Positions 20,574 to 30,229 are shown, counted from the first letter of the stretch. The stretch: 64,000 nucleotides of DNA from Pyropia yezoensis (GCA_009829735.1 CM020619.1:1060590-1124589), one strand, 5' to 3'. Numbers and translations are program-made. The notes: generated from the letters alone by a model not told the origin.

Positions 20574-20594
20574 CTCTCCCCAACTTGGGGAGAG
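20574..20594. repeat. 21-nt odd palindrome just upstream of the antisense gene
   Basis: Ten-base arms flank the C at 20584. It ends 2 nt before the ATG at 20597, so it would lie in the 5' untranslated region as a hairpin or protein-binding site. Confidence 0.9.
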
Positions 20595-20596
20595 CC

Positions 20597-22540
20597 ATGG
20601 CGACCCCGGGAGTGGAGACGGACTCTCTAGATGAGCGTATGGAGGACACCACCTACGGTGCAGCACCCGCCGGGACTTCCGGCGGGGGCTCCGCGATCGC
20701 TCCGGGGGATGGGACTCCCGCGTCACCCGGCTTTGGGTTGACGGCGGGGTCTCCCCCGGAGGCGGGACAAGTTGTCCCGCGTGAGGCCTTGGGGCGGTGG
20801 TTTTACCCCGCTTGGCCTCTCTATGAGGAGGGGTTGACTGTTCTTCGCTGTGGCCGACTTGGCGCAGCGATGGGTCGGGTATGGGACCGCCTACGGGAGA
20901 AGTATCCCCGTAGGGTCGGGTTCCCTGCCGGCTTCAGGACGGACCAGTTTGCCTTCCTGGACGATGAGGAGGTTGAGGACGTTCAGCATGCCAAGGCCCT
21001 GGTGGACCGCGGGGGAACTATCCCGGGTCCCGGCGACTTGCCGACCTTTACTTGGGACGCGGTGGCAACTCGCCCCCCGTACCTCCACGAGGCTGATCCG
21101 CACACTCATCACTTTGATGTGCGGATGGAGAAAGACTTCCGGCGAGGTCCCTACTTGGTGACCTCGGCTCAACTTGAGTTTCCTCAACAGTCTGCTGCCA
21201 GCAAGGAGCAGTACTATCCGAAGAAGCCCGAGTGGTGGCCTCAAGTTGAGGTCCCCTACGGGTTCCCGGCGTTGCTGCCACGGTTGCTTGACCACTTCGG
21301 CTCTGTCATGTTGACGGCTGGCCCTGATCACCTGGTGTGGGCCATGTTGGCCACCCAGTGGCTCCTCGAGGTCATGTCGACCTGGGTGTCTTGTGTTCAG
21401 CGGCGGGGGATGCTCTGGCATCTCCCCCTCCGGCTCATTCAAGGTTTGGAACAGCTCACCCCTCAGCTAGTTGCTGAGGGGTGCTCATCAGGACAACTCA
21501 CTCTACTTGAGGAGATGCTCCGGCTCCACAAGTTTATCGAGTGGGAGAGCATTGAGTACAAGTTGCGCCGCCCCACTCGTGGGCCCAAGGACGATGGCGC
21601 ACTTCGCCAGTTCGTGTGGGTCGCTCGTGAACTTCACGACGGCCGGGTGGTCCTACGAGAGGGGTTGGGCATCGGAGACTACCCGTATGCCCCGGGGGTG
21701 GATCGCCACACTGCACCACCCCCGGACAAGCCCATAGTTATGGCCGTGCCCTCATATGATGACCATATGACTCAACCCACTGCGGGGGCCCCAAGTCGGG
21801 GTCGCAGTTACACCCGGGTCCCGCCACCTCGGCGTGTCCCTCCGCTTCCTCCTGTCCCCTTCCAACCGCACGGAGACATCCCGATTAGCGTGGCCATTGA
21901 GTCGACCACCCCGGTGTCCCCCAACTTGGGGGCCACCCTCCTGACGGTATACCCCAAGTTGGTGTTACCGCCCACGCCTCTAACCTCAGAGATGATGATC
22001 ACCACGTTGGTGCGCATCATTTCCTGGTTGGCCGCGTCGACCGCAACCCTCCAAAGTTCCGAGACTCCTCAACTTGAGGAGCGCGTTCGTACTGCAGTGG
22101 CGACCGCGAGTTGCGAGTCGGTGGCGGAGTTTATGACGGCCGAGTTGGCTCGCATTGGGGCTATTATGCCCCAGCCGGCCCCACTTGGGCGTGGCAAACG
22201 TCGTGCGAGCCGGGCATACTCGCCTCCTCGCCGTCGTCGCCGACACTCGCGGCGCTCTCCCTCCGTGTCGGAAGACGAGTTGTCTTACTCCGTCTCGGAG
22301 TCCTCTACCCCGTCGGAGACGGAGTCTGTCCAGCGTCTGCGTCGCAAACTTGCGCGCAAGACCAGGCAGAAGAGTAGCCACGGTCGGCGCCACTTGCGCG
22401 ACCGTGAAGGGCGCGACGGTTCCGACTTGGAGCCGCCGCCCCTTCCAACGAGTGGAGACCGTTATCGGCGTGGGTCTCGCCGCTCGCCTCCACGTGAGGG
22501 CGAGGGCCGTGGGGTTGGAGAGTCTAGCATGCGTGCCTAG
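20597..22540 (+). CDS. antisense protein of the chromovirus-like element, Arg/Ser-rich tail
   Basis: This is a 647-residue protein on the strand opposite gag/pol. The ATG at 20597 has a good context (AGAGCCATGG). The frame is open further upstream but has no ATG there. The N-terminal 60 residues are Gly/Pro/Ala-rich. Residues about 65-430 look globular, with many Trp, Leu and Tyr (for example RWFYPAWPLYEEGL). The last 110 residues are an Arg/Ser/Glu-rich tail resembling splicing-factor RS domains and viral basic RNA-binding tails. It ends 111 bp from the pol stop, convergent with it. Copy 1 keeps the same length with one stop codon, so the frame has been maintained. Antisense ORFs at this position are known in some plant Ty3/gypsy elements, but I recognise no homolog. 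Confidence 0.85.
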   Translation: MATPGVETDSLDERMEDTTYGAAPAGTSGGGSAIAPGDGTPASPGFGLTAGSPPEAGQVVPREALGRWFYPAWPLYEEGLTVLRCGRLGAAMGRVWDRLREKYPRRVGFPAGFRTDQFAFLDDEEVEDVQHAKALVDRGGTIPGPGDLPTFTWDAVATRPPYLHEADPHTHHFDVRMEKDFRRGPYLVTSAQLEFPQQSAASKEQYYPKKPEWWPQVEVPYGFPALLPRLLDHFGSVMLTAGPDHLVWAMLATQWLLEVMSTWVSCVQRRGMLWHLPLRLIQGLEQLTPQLVAEGCSSGQLTLLEEMLRLHKFIEWESIEYKLRRPTRGPKDDGALRQFVWVARELHDGRVVLREGLGIGDYPYAPGVDRHTAPPPDKPIVMAVPSYDDHMTQPTAGAPSRGRSYTRVPPPRRVPPLPPVPFQPHGDIPISVAIESTTPVSPNLGATLLTVYPKLVLPPTPLTSEMMITTLVRIISWLAASTATLQSSETPQLEERVRTAVATASCESVAEFMTAELARIGAIMPQPAPLGRGKRRASRAYSPPRRRRRHSRRSPSVSEDELSYSVSESSTPSETESVQRLRRKLARKTRQKSSHGRRHLRDREGRDGSDLEPPPLPTSGDRYRRGSRRSPPREGEGRGVGESSMRA

Positions 22541-22651
22541 TTGGCAGGTGCCTTTGTTGTGAGAGTGTGAGGGTTAGGGCTGTAGTTAAAAGCCACTCTG
22601 CGTACCACTTCGACTTGAAGCACTCTCTTGGCACTGTTGCTCGGCCTTCCC

Positions 22652-25600
22652 TCACGTTGAGGGAGGGCTGTTAGGGTCTATCTCATTCCGGGCACAGTAC
22701 GCCCGGACCTTCTCAGCGGGAAGGTCCTCCACATACTCCCACGTATCATCCTTGGCTTTGTAGCCAAGCCAACGCACCCTCAACATGAGGCGGTCAGTGT
22801 CTTCATCCCATCCGTGGTCGATGAACTTATCGAACACGTACTCCTGCGGGCCCTGTTTGGCCGCAGGCAGTGAGGGGAGGCGCCACGCTTCCAAAGCACG
22901 CGCCCAAGCTGGGTCGCCTGCAGGCGGTGGTGCAACTTTGACCACGTCCTGTCCGTTCACTGTGCGGACCCCATCGTCACTTTCGATGGTGAAGCGCCGC
23001 CCATCAGTACGAAGGACCTGGTACGGCCCCTTCGTCTGGAATACCAGCTTACCCCCCGTTGGGGTGTGCGAGTGTACCAGCACCCAGTCACCCTGCTCGG
23101 GGACGTGCTTAGCATTGCGCACCTTTTTGTCAAAGGTACGCTTGTAGCGCTTTTGTGCTTTGTTCATCTCAGCCCTGACTTTAGGGATGAGGTTTTCAAG
23201 CCTAGCAGCGAACTCCGCCTTACTCTCAGTAGGAGTAGGCGTACTGCCACCATCCTCCCTAGTTGGGAGCGACCGCCGCACGGCAATAGACCGCACACGA
23301 CGGGGGGTCACAAAAGCGAGGGGTACTTCCCCGGTAGATGAGTGAACCTGCGAATTGTAGGCGGTAGTAAGAATAAAAATGTATTGGTCCCACGTCTTCA
23401 CGTGCTCACTCACATAGTGGCGCAGCTGCCTAACAATAGTTTTGTTGAAGCGCTCCACCTGCCCATTAGTTTGTGGGTGGTAGGGGGTGGCATAGTTTGC
23501 CTTAACCCCCAACATGTCCAGCACTCCCTGAAACAGTACAGACGCAAATTGCGGTCCATTGTCCGATAGTGTACTATCCGGGATGCCATACGCGGCAACC
23601 CAGTGATCTAGGAAGGCTGACACGACCGACATGGCCGTGATCTCTGCCAGTGGGATCGCTCGCGTAAGTTTCGTGAAGCGGTCACAGATGACCAGGAGGT
23701 ACTGGTTGCCCTCCTCGGTCACTGGCAGTGGCCCAAGGATGTCCATCGCCAACGCGGCGAAGGGCTCCTTGGCCGGGAACAATAGCATAGCCGTACTAGG
23801 CCGCCGTTCCATCAGACGGTTCTGTGCACAACTTGTGCAGGCAGCCACCCAACTGTAGATGTCCACCACCATGGACGGCCAGTAGTACCTGGTCCTCAGG
23901 GTCTGGTACAGTTTACTAGACCCCAGGTGTCCACCCGTGGGAGCGTTGTGCTCCCTCTCAAGGATACTGTCCTTGAGGGATGCGGGGACGACAAGTTGTT
24001 CAGCCCCTTGGAATACCCCCCTCCTCATGAGGAGGCCATCGTCTCCCAGAAAGAAACGCGTCTCCACCACTGTATCCAGTGTATCCCTCTGCGACTTGCA
24101 GAAGGGATCCTCGGCCTGGGCCTTCACCACCTCGTCCAGGGACAGGGGCAAGTACTTCTTGTTCCCTGGCGCCTCGGGGTTCAACGCCTGACCCGAGCGC
24201 GTGACTACCCCCACGATGGGGATGTCCTCATCGACTGGGTTAGTGTCCAGTTCCTCGGTAGGTACCCGAGAGAGGCCGTCGGCAAGGGCATGTTGCCTGC
24301 CAGGTCGGTACTCAATGTCAAAGTTGAAGGGTGCCAGTCGCACCCTCCACCGATTGAGACGAGTGTTCGTACAGTCCGTCTTAAAGATGAACTGCAACGC
24401 GCGGTGGTCACAGCGGATAAGGAACTTCTCACCCTCTAAGTAGTGACGAAGTGACGTCACCGCCCACACCACTGCGAGTCCTTCCAACTCGGTGACTCCG
24501 TAGTTCTTCTCGGCCGAGTTCAGCCCCTTACTGAAGTATCCCACCGGCAAGTACTCCTTGTCCGGCTGCTGCTGAAGCAACACACAACCAAGTTGGTCGT
24601 AGCTAGCGTCCACATCCAGGATGTAGTGGCCTCCCAACCTGGGAATAGCCAGGCTAGGGGGCTTCAGCAGAAGGTCCCGAAGAGTCTCAAAGGATTCCTG
24701 CTCCACCCGACTTGGGGGAGGCAGGTTCTTCGGTAGCGTTGAGCTCACTAGCTCATTCAACGGCTTCGCCACCTTGGCGAAGCCCTTGGTGAAACGTCGG
24801 TACACGTTACACATCCCGAGGAAGCTCCTCATCTGGGTCTGGGTCCGGGGGTACTGAGCCTTACGAATGGCCCTCAAGTTCTTCTCGTTAACACTGAGAC
24901 GCCCCGGACAGACTACATGTCCCAAGTACTCCACCTCTTGAGTGAAGAGGTGGCACTTACTCGCTTTCAGTGACACACCGGCGTCAGCAAGTAGCTTGAA
25001 CACCTGGCCAAGATGGCCAATGTGTTCCTCCAGACTTCGGGAGAACACAATGATATCGTCTAGGTACACAAGACAGATCTGCCACCGTACTCCGGCCAGA
25101 ATCATGTCCTTAGCGCGCTGGAAAGTTGCCGGCGCGTTACACAGACCAAACGGTAGGCGCTTGCACTGGTAGGTACCACAGTGACAGGTAAAGGTAGTTT
25201 TATGCCTGTCCTCCGGGGCAATGGGAATTTGCCAGTACCCCGCGTTACAGTCCAGGGTAGAGAACACGTTTGCCTCCCCCAGAGAGTCCAGACAGTCGTC
25301 CATCCTAGGTAGGGGATAACTGTCCTTCACCGTGCTCTCGTTGAGCTTACGGTAGTCGATACAAAACCGGGGGGTCCCATCAACTTTGGGGACGATAACC
25401 ACCGGACTCGCCCACTCGGCGTTGCTGGCCTCGATCACATCGAGGGCCTCCATGCGAGCAACTTGCTCCTTAACGAGGGCCCTTGAACGAGGTCCTCCCC
25501 TATACGGTTGTTGGCGTATAGGGGGTGCACCGGGCTTCAACTCGATCCGGTGTTGGGTGGCTCTCATGAGTCCCAATTGACCATCCCACAACTTGTGATA

Positions 25601-26635
25601 TTGGTCCAAGAGGCGTTCAACTTGAACCCTCAACCTGGGGGGGACACCCTCCATGTTCACATGGGGCCGAGGAGAGGCGGCCGACTTGGCTTGATGTTTC
25701 TCCTTTCCGGACTTCGGGTCGCTACTTGCGCCCGCGTTGAGGGTGACCGCTACTACCGGTCCCTCGTGTTGGTCGATATAGCCGAACTTGGCTCCCGACT
25801 TGAAGTACTGGGGCGACGAGCTCAGGTTCATCACCTGTATCCTCCACGGGACTCCGGCTTTGGAGTCCATCGTGCCAAGGGCAACATGCACTTGGTGCTT
25901 GCGAGCAAGACGGGGGTGAGGGTGCACCAACCCGTTCCCCGTATAATCAGTTACAACGTCAACGTGCGCCACCGAGTTGGGGGGCAACCTGACTTTACGG
26001 GCTAGACGCAGGGTAGCAGTAAACCCTTCCCTCACAGAGCAAACAGGCTTCGACTGTGAAACTGTCACAGGAGCCACAGACTTTCCCTTACCAAGGATGG
26101 GGATAGTCTCCCCATTCATGAACTTGACCCAGTACTCAGGGCCACAAATCAAAGGCACTTGTGTAACAACATAAGGGGTACCCAGAAGCAGGGGTACCGA
26201 TATATTCTCAACTACACCATAGGTCACGTCGACCTCACGGGTCCCCAACCTAGTTGGTAGGGTCACGGCACCAACGATGGGAAGTACCCCACCATTGATG
26301 TCAATCATATGGTCAGCTTTGGACCTCCAGCGTTGGAGCTTCACCTCCTTTGGTAATAGCGACTTGCGTATCAAGGAGGCTCCTGACCCGGTATCAAGTA
26401 CGATACGGGCACAACAGGCGCGGCCGGGGGCAAGTTGCACCCGTCCAGCCACCTGGAAGTTCTCACCCGTCAGCACCGCGATGACCCGACGTGGGTTTAC
26501 GTTCTTGGGGAGTCCTACCCGAGGTGGGCGGACTCCCTTAGGTCGCCGCAGTATCCGGCACGGTTGGTTTGTCCTCCTGGCCCACTTGGCCGAGGCTGCC
26601 GTTGTGAGCTTCGGACGACCAGCCCCAACGGTCAT
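22652..26635 (-). CDS. pol: pol polyprotein (protease, RT, RNase H, integrase, chromodomain), copy 2
   Basis: The 1327-residue polyprotein has no interruption. In order it holds an aspartic protease (DTGS at about residue 81), reverse transcriptase with YLDD near 522, RNase H with its acidic residues at about 675-790, an integrase zinc region near 895-945 with catalytic D near 964, D near 1024 and E near 1060, and a chromodomain at about 1265-1312 (VRWLGYKAKDDTWEY). The ATG overlaps the gag stop as ATGA, suggesting coupled re-initiation rather than frameshifting. Chromodomains direct integration toward marked chromatin in related elements. Confidence 0.97.
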   Translation of the reverse strand: MTVGAGRPKLTTAASAKWARRTNQPCRILRRPKGVRPPRVGLPKNVNPRRVIAVLTGENFQVAGRVQLAPGRACCARIVLDTGSGASLIRKSLLPKEVKLQRWRSKADHMIDINGGVLPIVGAVTLPTRLGTREVDVTYGVVENISVPLLLGTPYVVTQVPLICGPEYWVKFMNGETIPILGKGKSVAPVTVSQSKPVCSVREGFTATLRLARKVRLPPNSVAHVDVVTDYTGNGLVHPHPRLARKHQVHVALGTMDSKAGVPWRIQVMNLSSSPQYFKSGAKFGYIDQHEGPVVAVTLNAGASSDPKSGKEKHQAKSAASPRPHVNMEGVPPRLRVQVERLLDQYHKLWDGQLGLMRATQHRIELKPGAPPIRQQPYRGGPRSRALVKEQVARMEALDVIEASNAEWASPVVIVPKVDGTPRFCIDYRKLNESTVKDSYPLPRMDDCLDSLGEANVFSTLDCNAGYWQIPIAPEDRHKTTFTCHCGTYQCKRLPFGLCNAPATFQRAKDMILAGVRWQICLVYLDDIIVFSRSLEEHIGHLGQVFKLLADAGVSLKASKCHLFTQEVEYLGHVVCPGRLSVNEKNLRAIRKAQYPRTQTQMRSFLGMCNVYRRFTKGFAKVAKPLNELVSSTLPKNLPPPSRVEQESFETLRDLLLKPPSLAIPRLGGHYILDVDASYDQLGCVLLQQQPDKEYLPVGYFSKGLNSAEKNYGVTELEGLAVVWAVTSLRHYLEGEKFLIRCDHRALQFIFKTDCTNTRLNRWRVRLAPFNFDIEYRPGRQHALADGLSRVPTEELDTNPVDEDIPIVGVVTRSGQALNPEAPGNKKYLPLSLDEVVKAQAEDPFCKSQRDTLDTVVETRFFLGDDGLLMRRGVFQGAEQLVVPASLKDSILEREHNAPTGGHLGSSKLYQTLRTRYYWPSMVVDIYSWVAACTSCAQNRLMERRPSTAMLLFPAKEPFAALAMDILGPLPVTEEGNQYLLVICDRFTKLTRAIPLAEITAMSVVSAFLDHWVAAYGIPDSTLSDNGPQFASVLFQGVLDMLGVKANYATPYHPQTNGQVERFNKTIVRQLRHYVSEHVKTWDQYIFILTTAYNSQVHSSTGEVPLAFVTPRRVRSIAVRRSLPTREDGGSTPTPTESKAEFAARLENLIPKVRAEMNKAQKRYKRTFDKKVRNAKHVPEQGDWVLVHSHTPTGGKLVFQTKGPYQVLRTDGRRFTIESDDGVRTVNGQDVVKVAPPPAGDPAWARALEAWRLPSLPAAKQGPQEYVFDKFIDHGWDEDTDRLMLRVRWLGYKAKDDTWEYVEDLPAEKVRAYCARNEIDPNSPPST

Positions 26636-28578
26636 TCGTTTCCCGCCGACTTGGCGTCCGAATCTGAGGGCGGGGAGGAAGACGACGAGTCCGAAGACGA
26701 CGTGTCTGCCTCCTCCGCCGAGGGTGTGGCGACCGCGACGACCGGTCGAGACCCACCCTCGCGGCGTGAACGTACTTCGTTCGTAGCCGACTTCTTACTC
26801 GCATTCCTAACAAGTTGTTGGATGCGTTTACTCAACTTGGGGCAATCATATGCCCAGTGTCCATCGGAGTTGCAGTTCCAACACCGATGGTCTGTTCCGG
26901 GAGGGGTCTTCCCAACTGGGGAAGACGAAGGGATACCCTGGGAAGTTCCCACGGCAGCTACCACCCTCTCCTTGTGGATTCGGCGTGCCTCTCTCAACTC
27001 TCTGGCCTGGCGCGTCTCCTCCCGTTCCTTGGCCAACTCGGCCTGACGCTCCTGGCGTTGTTCCTCCCGCAACTTGCGGTAGGCCTCGCCTCTGCGATAG
27101 GCGAACCTAGCCAACTCGGCCAGGGTCGCCCGGGCAGTGTTATGCTCCCGGGTCTCCATCCGGACTGACCAATGGAGTCCCTCCACAAACCGACTCTTCA
27201 CCACAGCTTGTGGATGAAGAAACCCACAAAGATTGTTGAGCTTACGGACTCGCTCCGCAAAGGACAACTCGTCCTCCGCCTCTTCCTGATGGGCTTGCGT
27301 AAACTCCTCGACTTGAGAAGCCAACGCTGCCTCATCAACCATGGCTCTCAACAACCAGTTGACGAGCTCCAAATAGGACGTCACCTCCCCAGCGCCTCCA
27401 CTTGAGGAGCTGGGCATGACGGACATAAGTTCTGTCCGCAGGTCGCCCTTCGTAAACTCCTGTAGCATGTAAAAAGCCATGCCTTCACTTATGGCATTGT
27501 CGTCACAGGCTTTTGTGAAACGACGTAGGAACTCAAAGACACGGAGGGGGGGGGTTCCATCCCACTCCGCTTTGTGCCCAAAAGAATGAAGTGCATTCTT
27601 CTTGGCACGGCCCATGGCTCGGGCCTGGTCAGGACCATACACCACCGACTTGTTGTGGAGGGCGTAGGTCTCACAGTCAAAGATCCTCTGGTAGACCGGG
27701 TTGGCTACCTGGATCTTTGGCGGCACCTCACGTTGAGGGAACAGCCGCTGTGGCACTGGGGTAAGTTCACCCTCAGTGCCTGTAGTCCGGCGCGGCGCGC
27801 TTGGTGTAGCCGCCGGCGTTTCCGGGGGGAACTCCCCCGTGAAGGGCGTGCGCCCCACCGAGAATGGTGCGGCTCCCACGTTGGGAGTCACAGGGGTCCC
27901 CCCCTGTTCGGGGCGACCCGGAATAGGCGTCAGGGGAGATTCCCCCTGCGCCTGCGGGCTCGAAAGCCCCAATCCGGTCTGGACATTAAGGCCATCTGGC
28001 AAACTCGCCACAATCTGATTCAGAATAGTATTCGTCATCGTGACCACCAGGTCCGGCAAAGTCTGCCGCAACACATTGGTCGCCTCCCGACGGACAGTTT
28101 CCGCGAGGAGTGGATTGACGACTCCAGTTGAGTCTCGGTCCGCCTCCGGGAGTCCACCTGAGGGGTAACCACGTCCCTCAGGGGCCTCAGCCGGGGGCAT
28201 GGGCGCGAGCCCATCGCCGACCAACGGAGGTCCACCGTCCTCCGAAAGCCTAGTTGGCGACGGCTCCAAGCCAAAGTTGGCTCCAACCCGAGTGGAACCC
28301 GCGGGGACAGTCCTCACCCCTTGGGACGTTCCCGTTGAGTATACCACACTGTGGCCAGACTTCGGCCCACCCACATCAGAAGTGTCACCCGAGTGAACTC
28401 CCGACTGAGTCGGGGTGGCCTGTTGCCCGCCCGTACTTCCAGTCCTGCTGGCTAGAGGGACCTCTAGTCCCTCTGCGACCCCAGGTAAACCCACCTGTGT
28501 CTCACCAGTATTCAAAGGCACTGAAGTACGTGCGTCACCCGTGTACTCCCCGGACGACGGGGGGTCCGAGCTAGCCAT
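26632..28578 (-). CDS. gag: gag, copy 2
   Basis: The protein has 648 residues from the ATG at 28578; the frame is open to 28602 but begins there with GTG. The N-terminal half is Gly/Pro/Ser/Thr-rich. A capsid-like helical region spans about residues 300-500 (including HSFGHKAEWDGTPP and LRVFEFLRRFTKACDD). It is followed by a charged coiled-coil-like stretch (EEQRQERQAELAKEREE) and a CCHC zinc knuckle CWNCNSDGHWAYDC. Acidic/serine-rich residues precede the stop, which overlaps the pol ATG. Confidence 0.95.
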   Translation of the reverse strand: MASSDPPSSGEYTGDARTSVPLNTGETQVGLPGVAEGLEVPLASRTGSTGGQQATPTQSGVHSGDTSDVGGPKSGHSVVYSTGTSQGVRTVPAGSTRVGANFGLEPSPTRLSEDGGPPLVGDGLAPMPPAEAPEGRGYPSGGLPEADRDSTGVVNPLLAETVRREATNVLRQTLPDLVVTMTNTILNQIVASLPDGLNVQTGLGLSSPQAQGESPLTPIPGRPEQGGTPVTPNVGAAPFSVGRTPFTGEFPPETPAATPSAPRRTTGTEGELTPVPQRLFPQREVPPKIQVANPVYQRIFDCETYALHNKSVVYGPDQARAMGRAKKNALHSFGHKAEWDGTPPLRVFEFLRRFTKACDDNAISEGMAFYMLQEFTKGDLRTELMSVMPSSSSGGAGEVTSYLELVNWLLRAMVDEAALASQVEEFTQAHQEEAEDELSFAERVRKLNNLCGFLHPQAVVKSRFVEGLHWSVRMETREHNTARATLAELARFAYRRGEAYRKLREEQRQERQAELAKEREETRQARELREARRIHKERVVAAVGTSQGIPSSSPVGKTPPGTDHRCWNCNSDGHWAYDCPKLSKRIQQLVRNASKKSATNEVRSRREGGSRPVVAVATPSAEEADTSSSDSSSSSPPSDSDAKSAGNE

Positions 28579-28677
28579 ATTGGCTGACGATCCGTATGAC
28601 ACGGTCCAAGACCACCGTTCCTCTGAGACAGAGGGCCCCCTACACCCGGGTGCACCCGGAGGTAAAGCTTACCTCTG

Positions 28678-28695
28678 TCCCCTGCTGCTCCACCA
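28678..28695 (-). other. primer binding site candidate of copy 2
   Basis: Two bases inside the 5' LTR the minus strand reads TGGTGGAGCAGCAGGGGA. The spacing and the TGG start fit a PBS complementary to a tRNA 3' end. The tRNA cannot be named by eye and it is not the usual initiator-Met sequence. Confidence 0.6.
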
Positions 28696-28697
28696 AA

Positions 28698-29166
28698 TGT
28701 GGCAAAAACCACTTGCACACACGGCACCCAAGTTGGGGCGGTGTGCAAGGGCTGCCTCCCGTGTCGGGGGAACCGGAAGAAGTGCAAGTCGCACACACTC
28801 TGTCCCTGTTGTGGGGCAAACCCCCCACGGACAAACAAGAGGATGGTGTGTGGTCCAACAGTTTCTTGGTCGGGACGGGGACGCAGGGCCAAGCCCCGCT
28901 GTCCCTCCCCTTATCCCCCCAGGGTCCACTCAGAATCTCGCCACTCAGAATCTCCCACCCCAGCACCTGCCCACCGGGCCACACGAAAATTCAAGACGAT
29001 AAATGCAGAAAACCCTCAAATCCAAGTTGGATTTACTACTAAGCTAACTATCCCAAACTTAGGGAATATGGACCCAAATGCAGGGGGAGGAACGGATCAG
29101 GCTAGTGGCCTGCCGCCCCTTGCATGGCACATGTTGCCTCCCTACCTGGGGGTCAATACTGCCACA
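28698..29166 (-). repeat. 5' LTR of copy 2 (right end)
   Basis: This 469-bp LTR has TGTGGCA and TGCCACA ends. About six differences from the left LTR were counted by eye. It carries the same palindromes, such as 29018-29034. Confidence 0.95.
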
Positions 29167-29171
29167 CTCAG
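29167..29171 (+). repeat. target-site duplication, right (CTCAG)
   Basis: It directly follows the right LTR and matches 19785-19789. Confidence 0.93.
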
Positions 29172-30229
29172 AACAGCCCTGCTACAAGGCTGCAGGAGTG
29201 GCACCCGTTCTGATTTTCTTGTGCTCAACTCTGTCCGACCTGATGCCAGCTGTAAGCCCTGAGCACAGAGGAGGTGGCACTGTGGTGACTCATAAGGATA
29301 AAAGACGTTCCCAGGAGCACAGCGAGCCCAGGAAACCCCCGGGGCGTTGCTCTATAGCCGAGGACGAGGGGCAACAAGAGGGGCCGTCGAGACCAAATTT
29401 GAGGGCGTGGAAATACTATTGGCCTCGCACTGTACAGTACATACGGTATGACTGACTCCCCAGGTCGACTAAATTTAAGTGAGCGAAAACCCTCTACCCA
29501 CTAGGCCCTCTAGACGGTCCCCGCTGCTCGTGCACCGCCCTGGTCACGGAACCCATCCCTTGTGGCCCTTGTGCTCCTCCTTCGCCCCATCGCTCCCCCA
29601 GCACGCCCGTCGTGCCAAACGCCCGGCAAGCCCCCTTGTGGATGCCCATCCTGCGCACACTCTCCCAGCCCGCCTGCCGCCAGCCGCCAGCCTGTAGGAC
29701 GGTGAATGCTTTGGTTTGTCTTTTCCTTCCTCAAACCCGCGCGCCCCCCTTTGCCAGCCGCCTCCAGGCTGGTACAGGGCTACCGGCTGACCGGGAAATC
29801 AGGCTTTGGAAGTCCACGCAAACGCTTGCATCGGTGCGTCGTAGGCATCAGTGCGTCCACCCTCGCTGCCTTTGTGCCGCTGGACGCGCGCCTGCCGCGG
29901 AACCATTGCGCCACTCGCCGCTCGCCGAGCAACCGCTTCAGGGAGGCGCTGCCGGTGCCATGCCCGGGACCGCCGCGCCACGCCCGGCTCCGCTGCGCCA
30001 ATGAGCCGCCGCACTCTATCATGAAAGAGCGACAGCTGGGGCATACCGCGTCCATGGAAACTGTGTAGCTGCGGGCGGTGGTGGTGTTGCAGCGGGAAGC
30101 TACCCAGCGATGGGCAGGTTGAACATACCTCCCGTCTCGTGGCGACTTCCCCAGGCCACAGCATGGACATCACCCCCCCGTTGAGAGCACACCCCTCCTC
30201 TGCTCCCCATAACCCCCCAGCCGCTCCCA
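29172..30229. other. intergenic right of copy 2
   Basis: This is moderate-GC DNA. A TGTACAGTACATAC motif stands at 29431-29444. Short frames show no recognisable domains. Confidence 0.5.

Larger units (their letters stand above)
19790..29166 (-). mobile_element. complete Ty3/gypsy chromodomain retrotransposon, copy 2
   Basis: This 9377-bp element has 469-bp LTRs at both ends, a CTCAG duplication, a PBS candidate, a polypurine tract, intact gag and pol on the minus strand, and an intact additional gene on the plus strand between pol and the 3' LTR. The two LTRs differ at about six positions by eye (two near the start, one in the middle, three near the end), which points to recent insertion. 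A C-terminal chromodomain on the integrase places it with chromoviruses. With all genes open it may be capable of movement. Confidence 0.96.
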
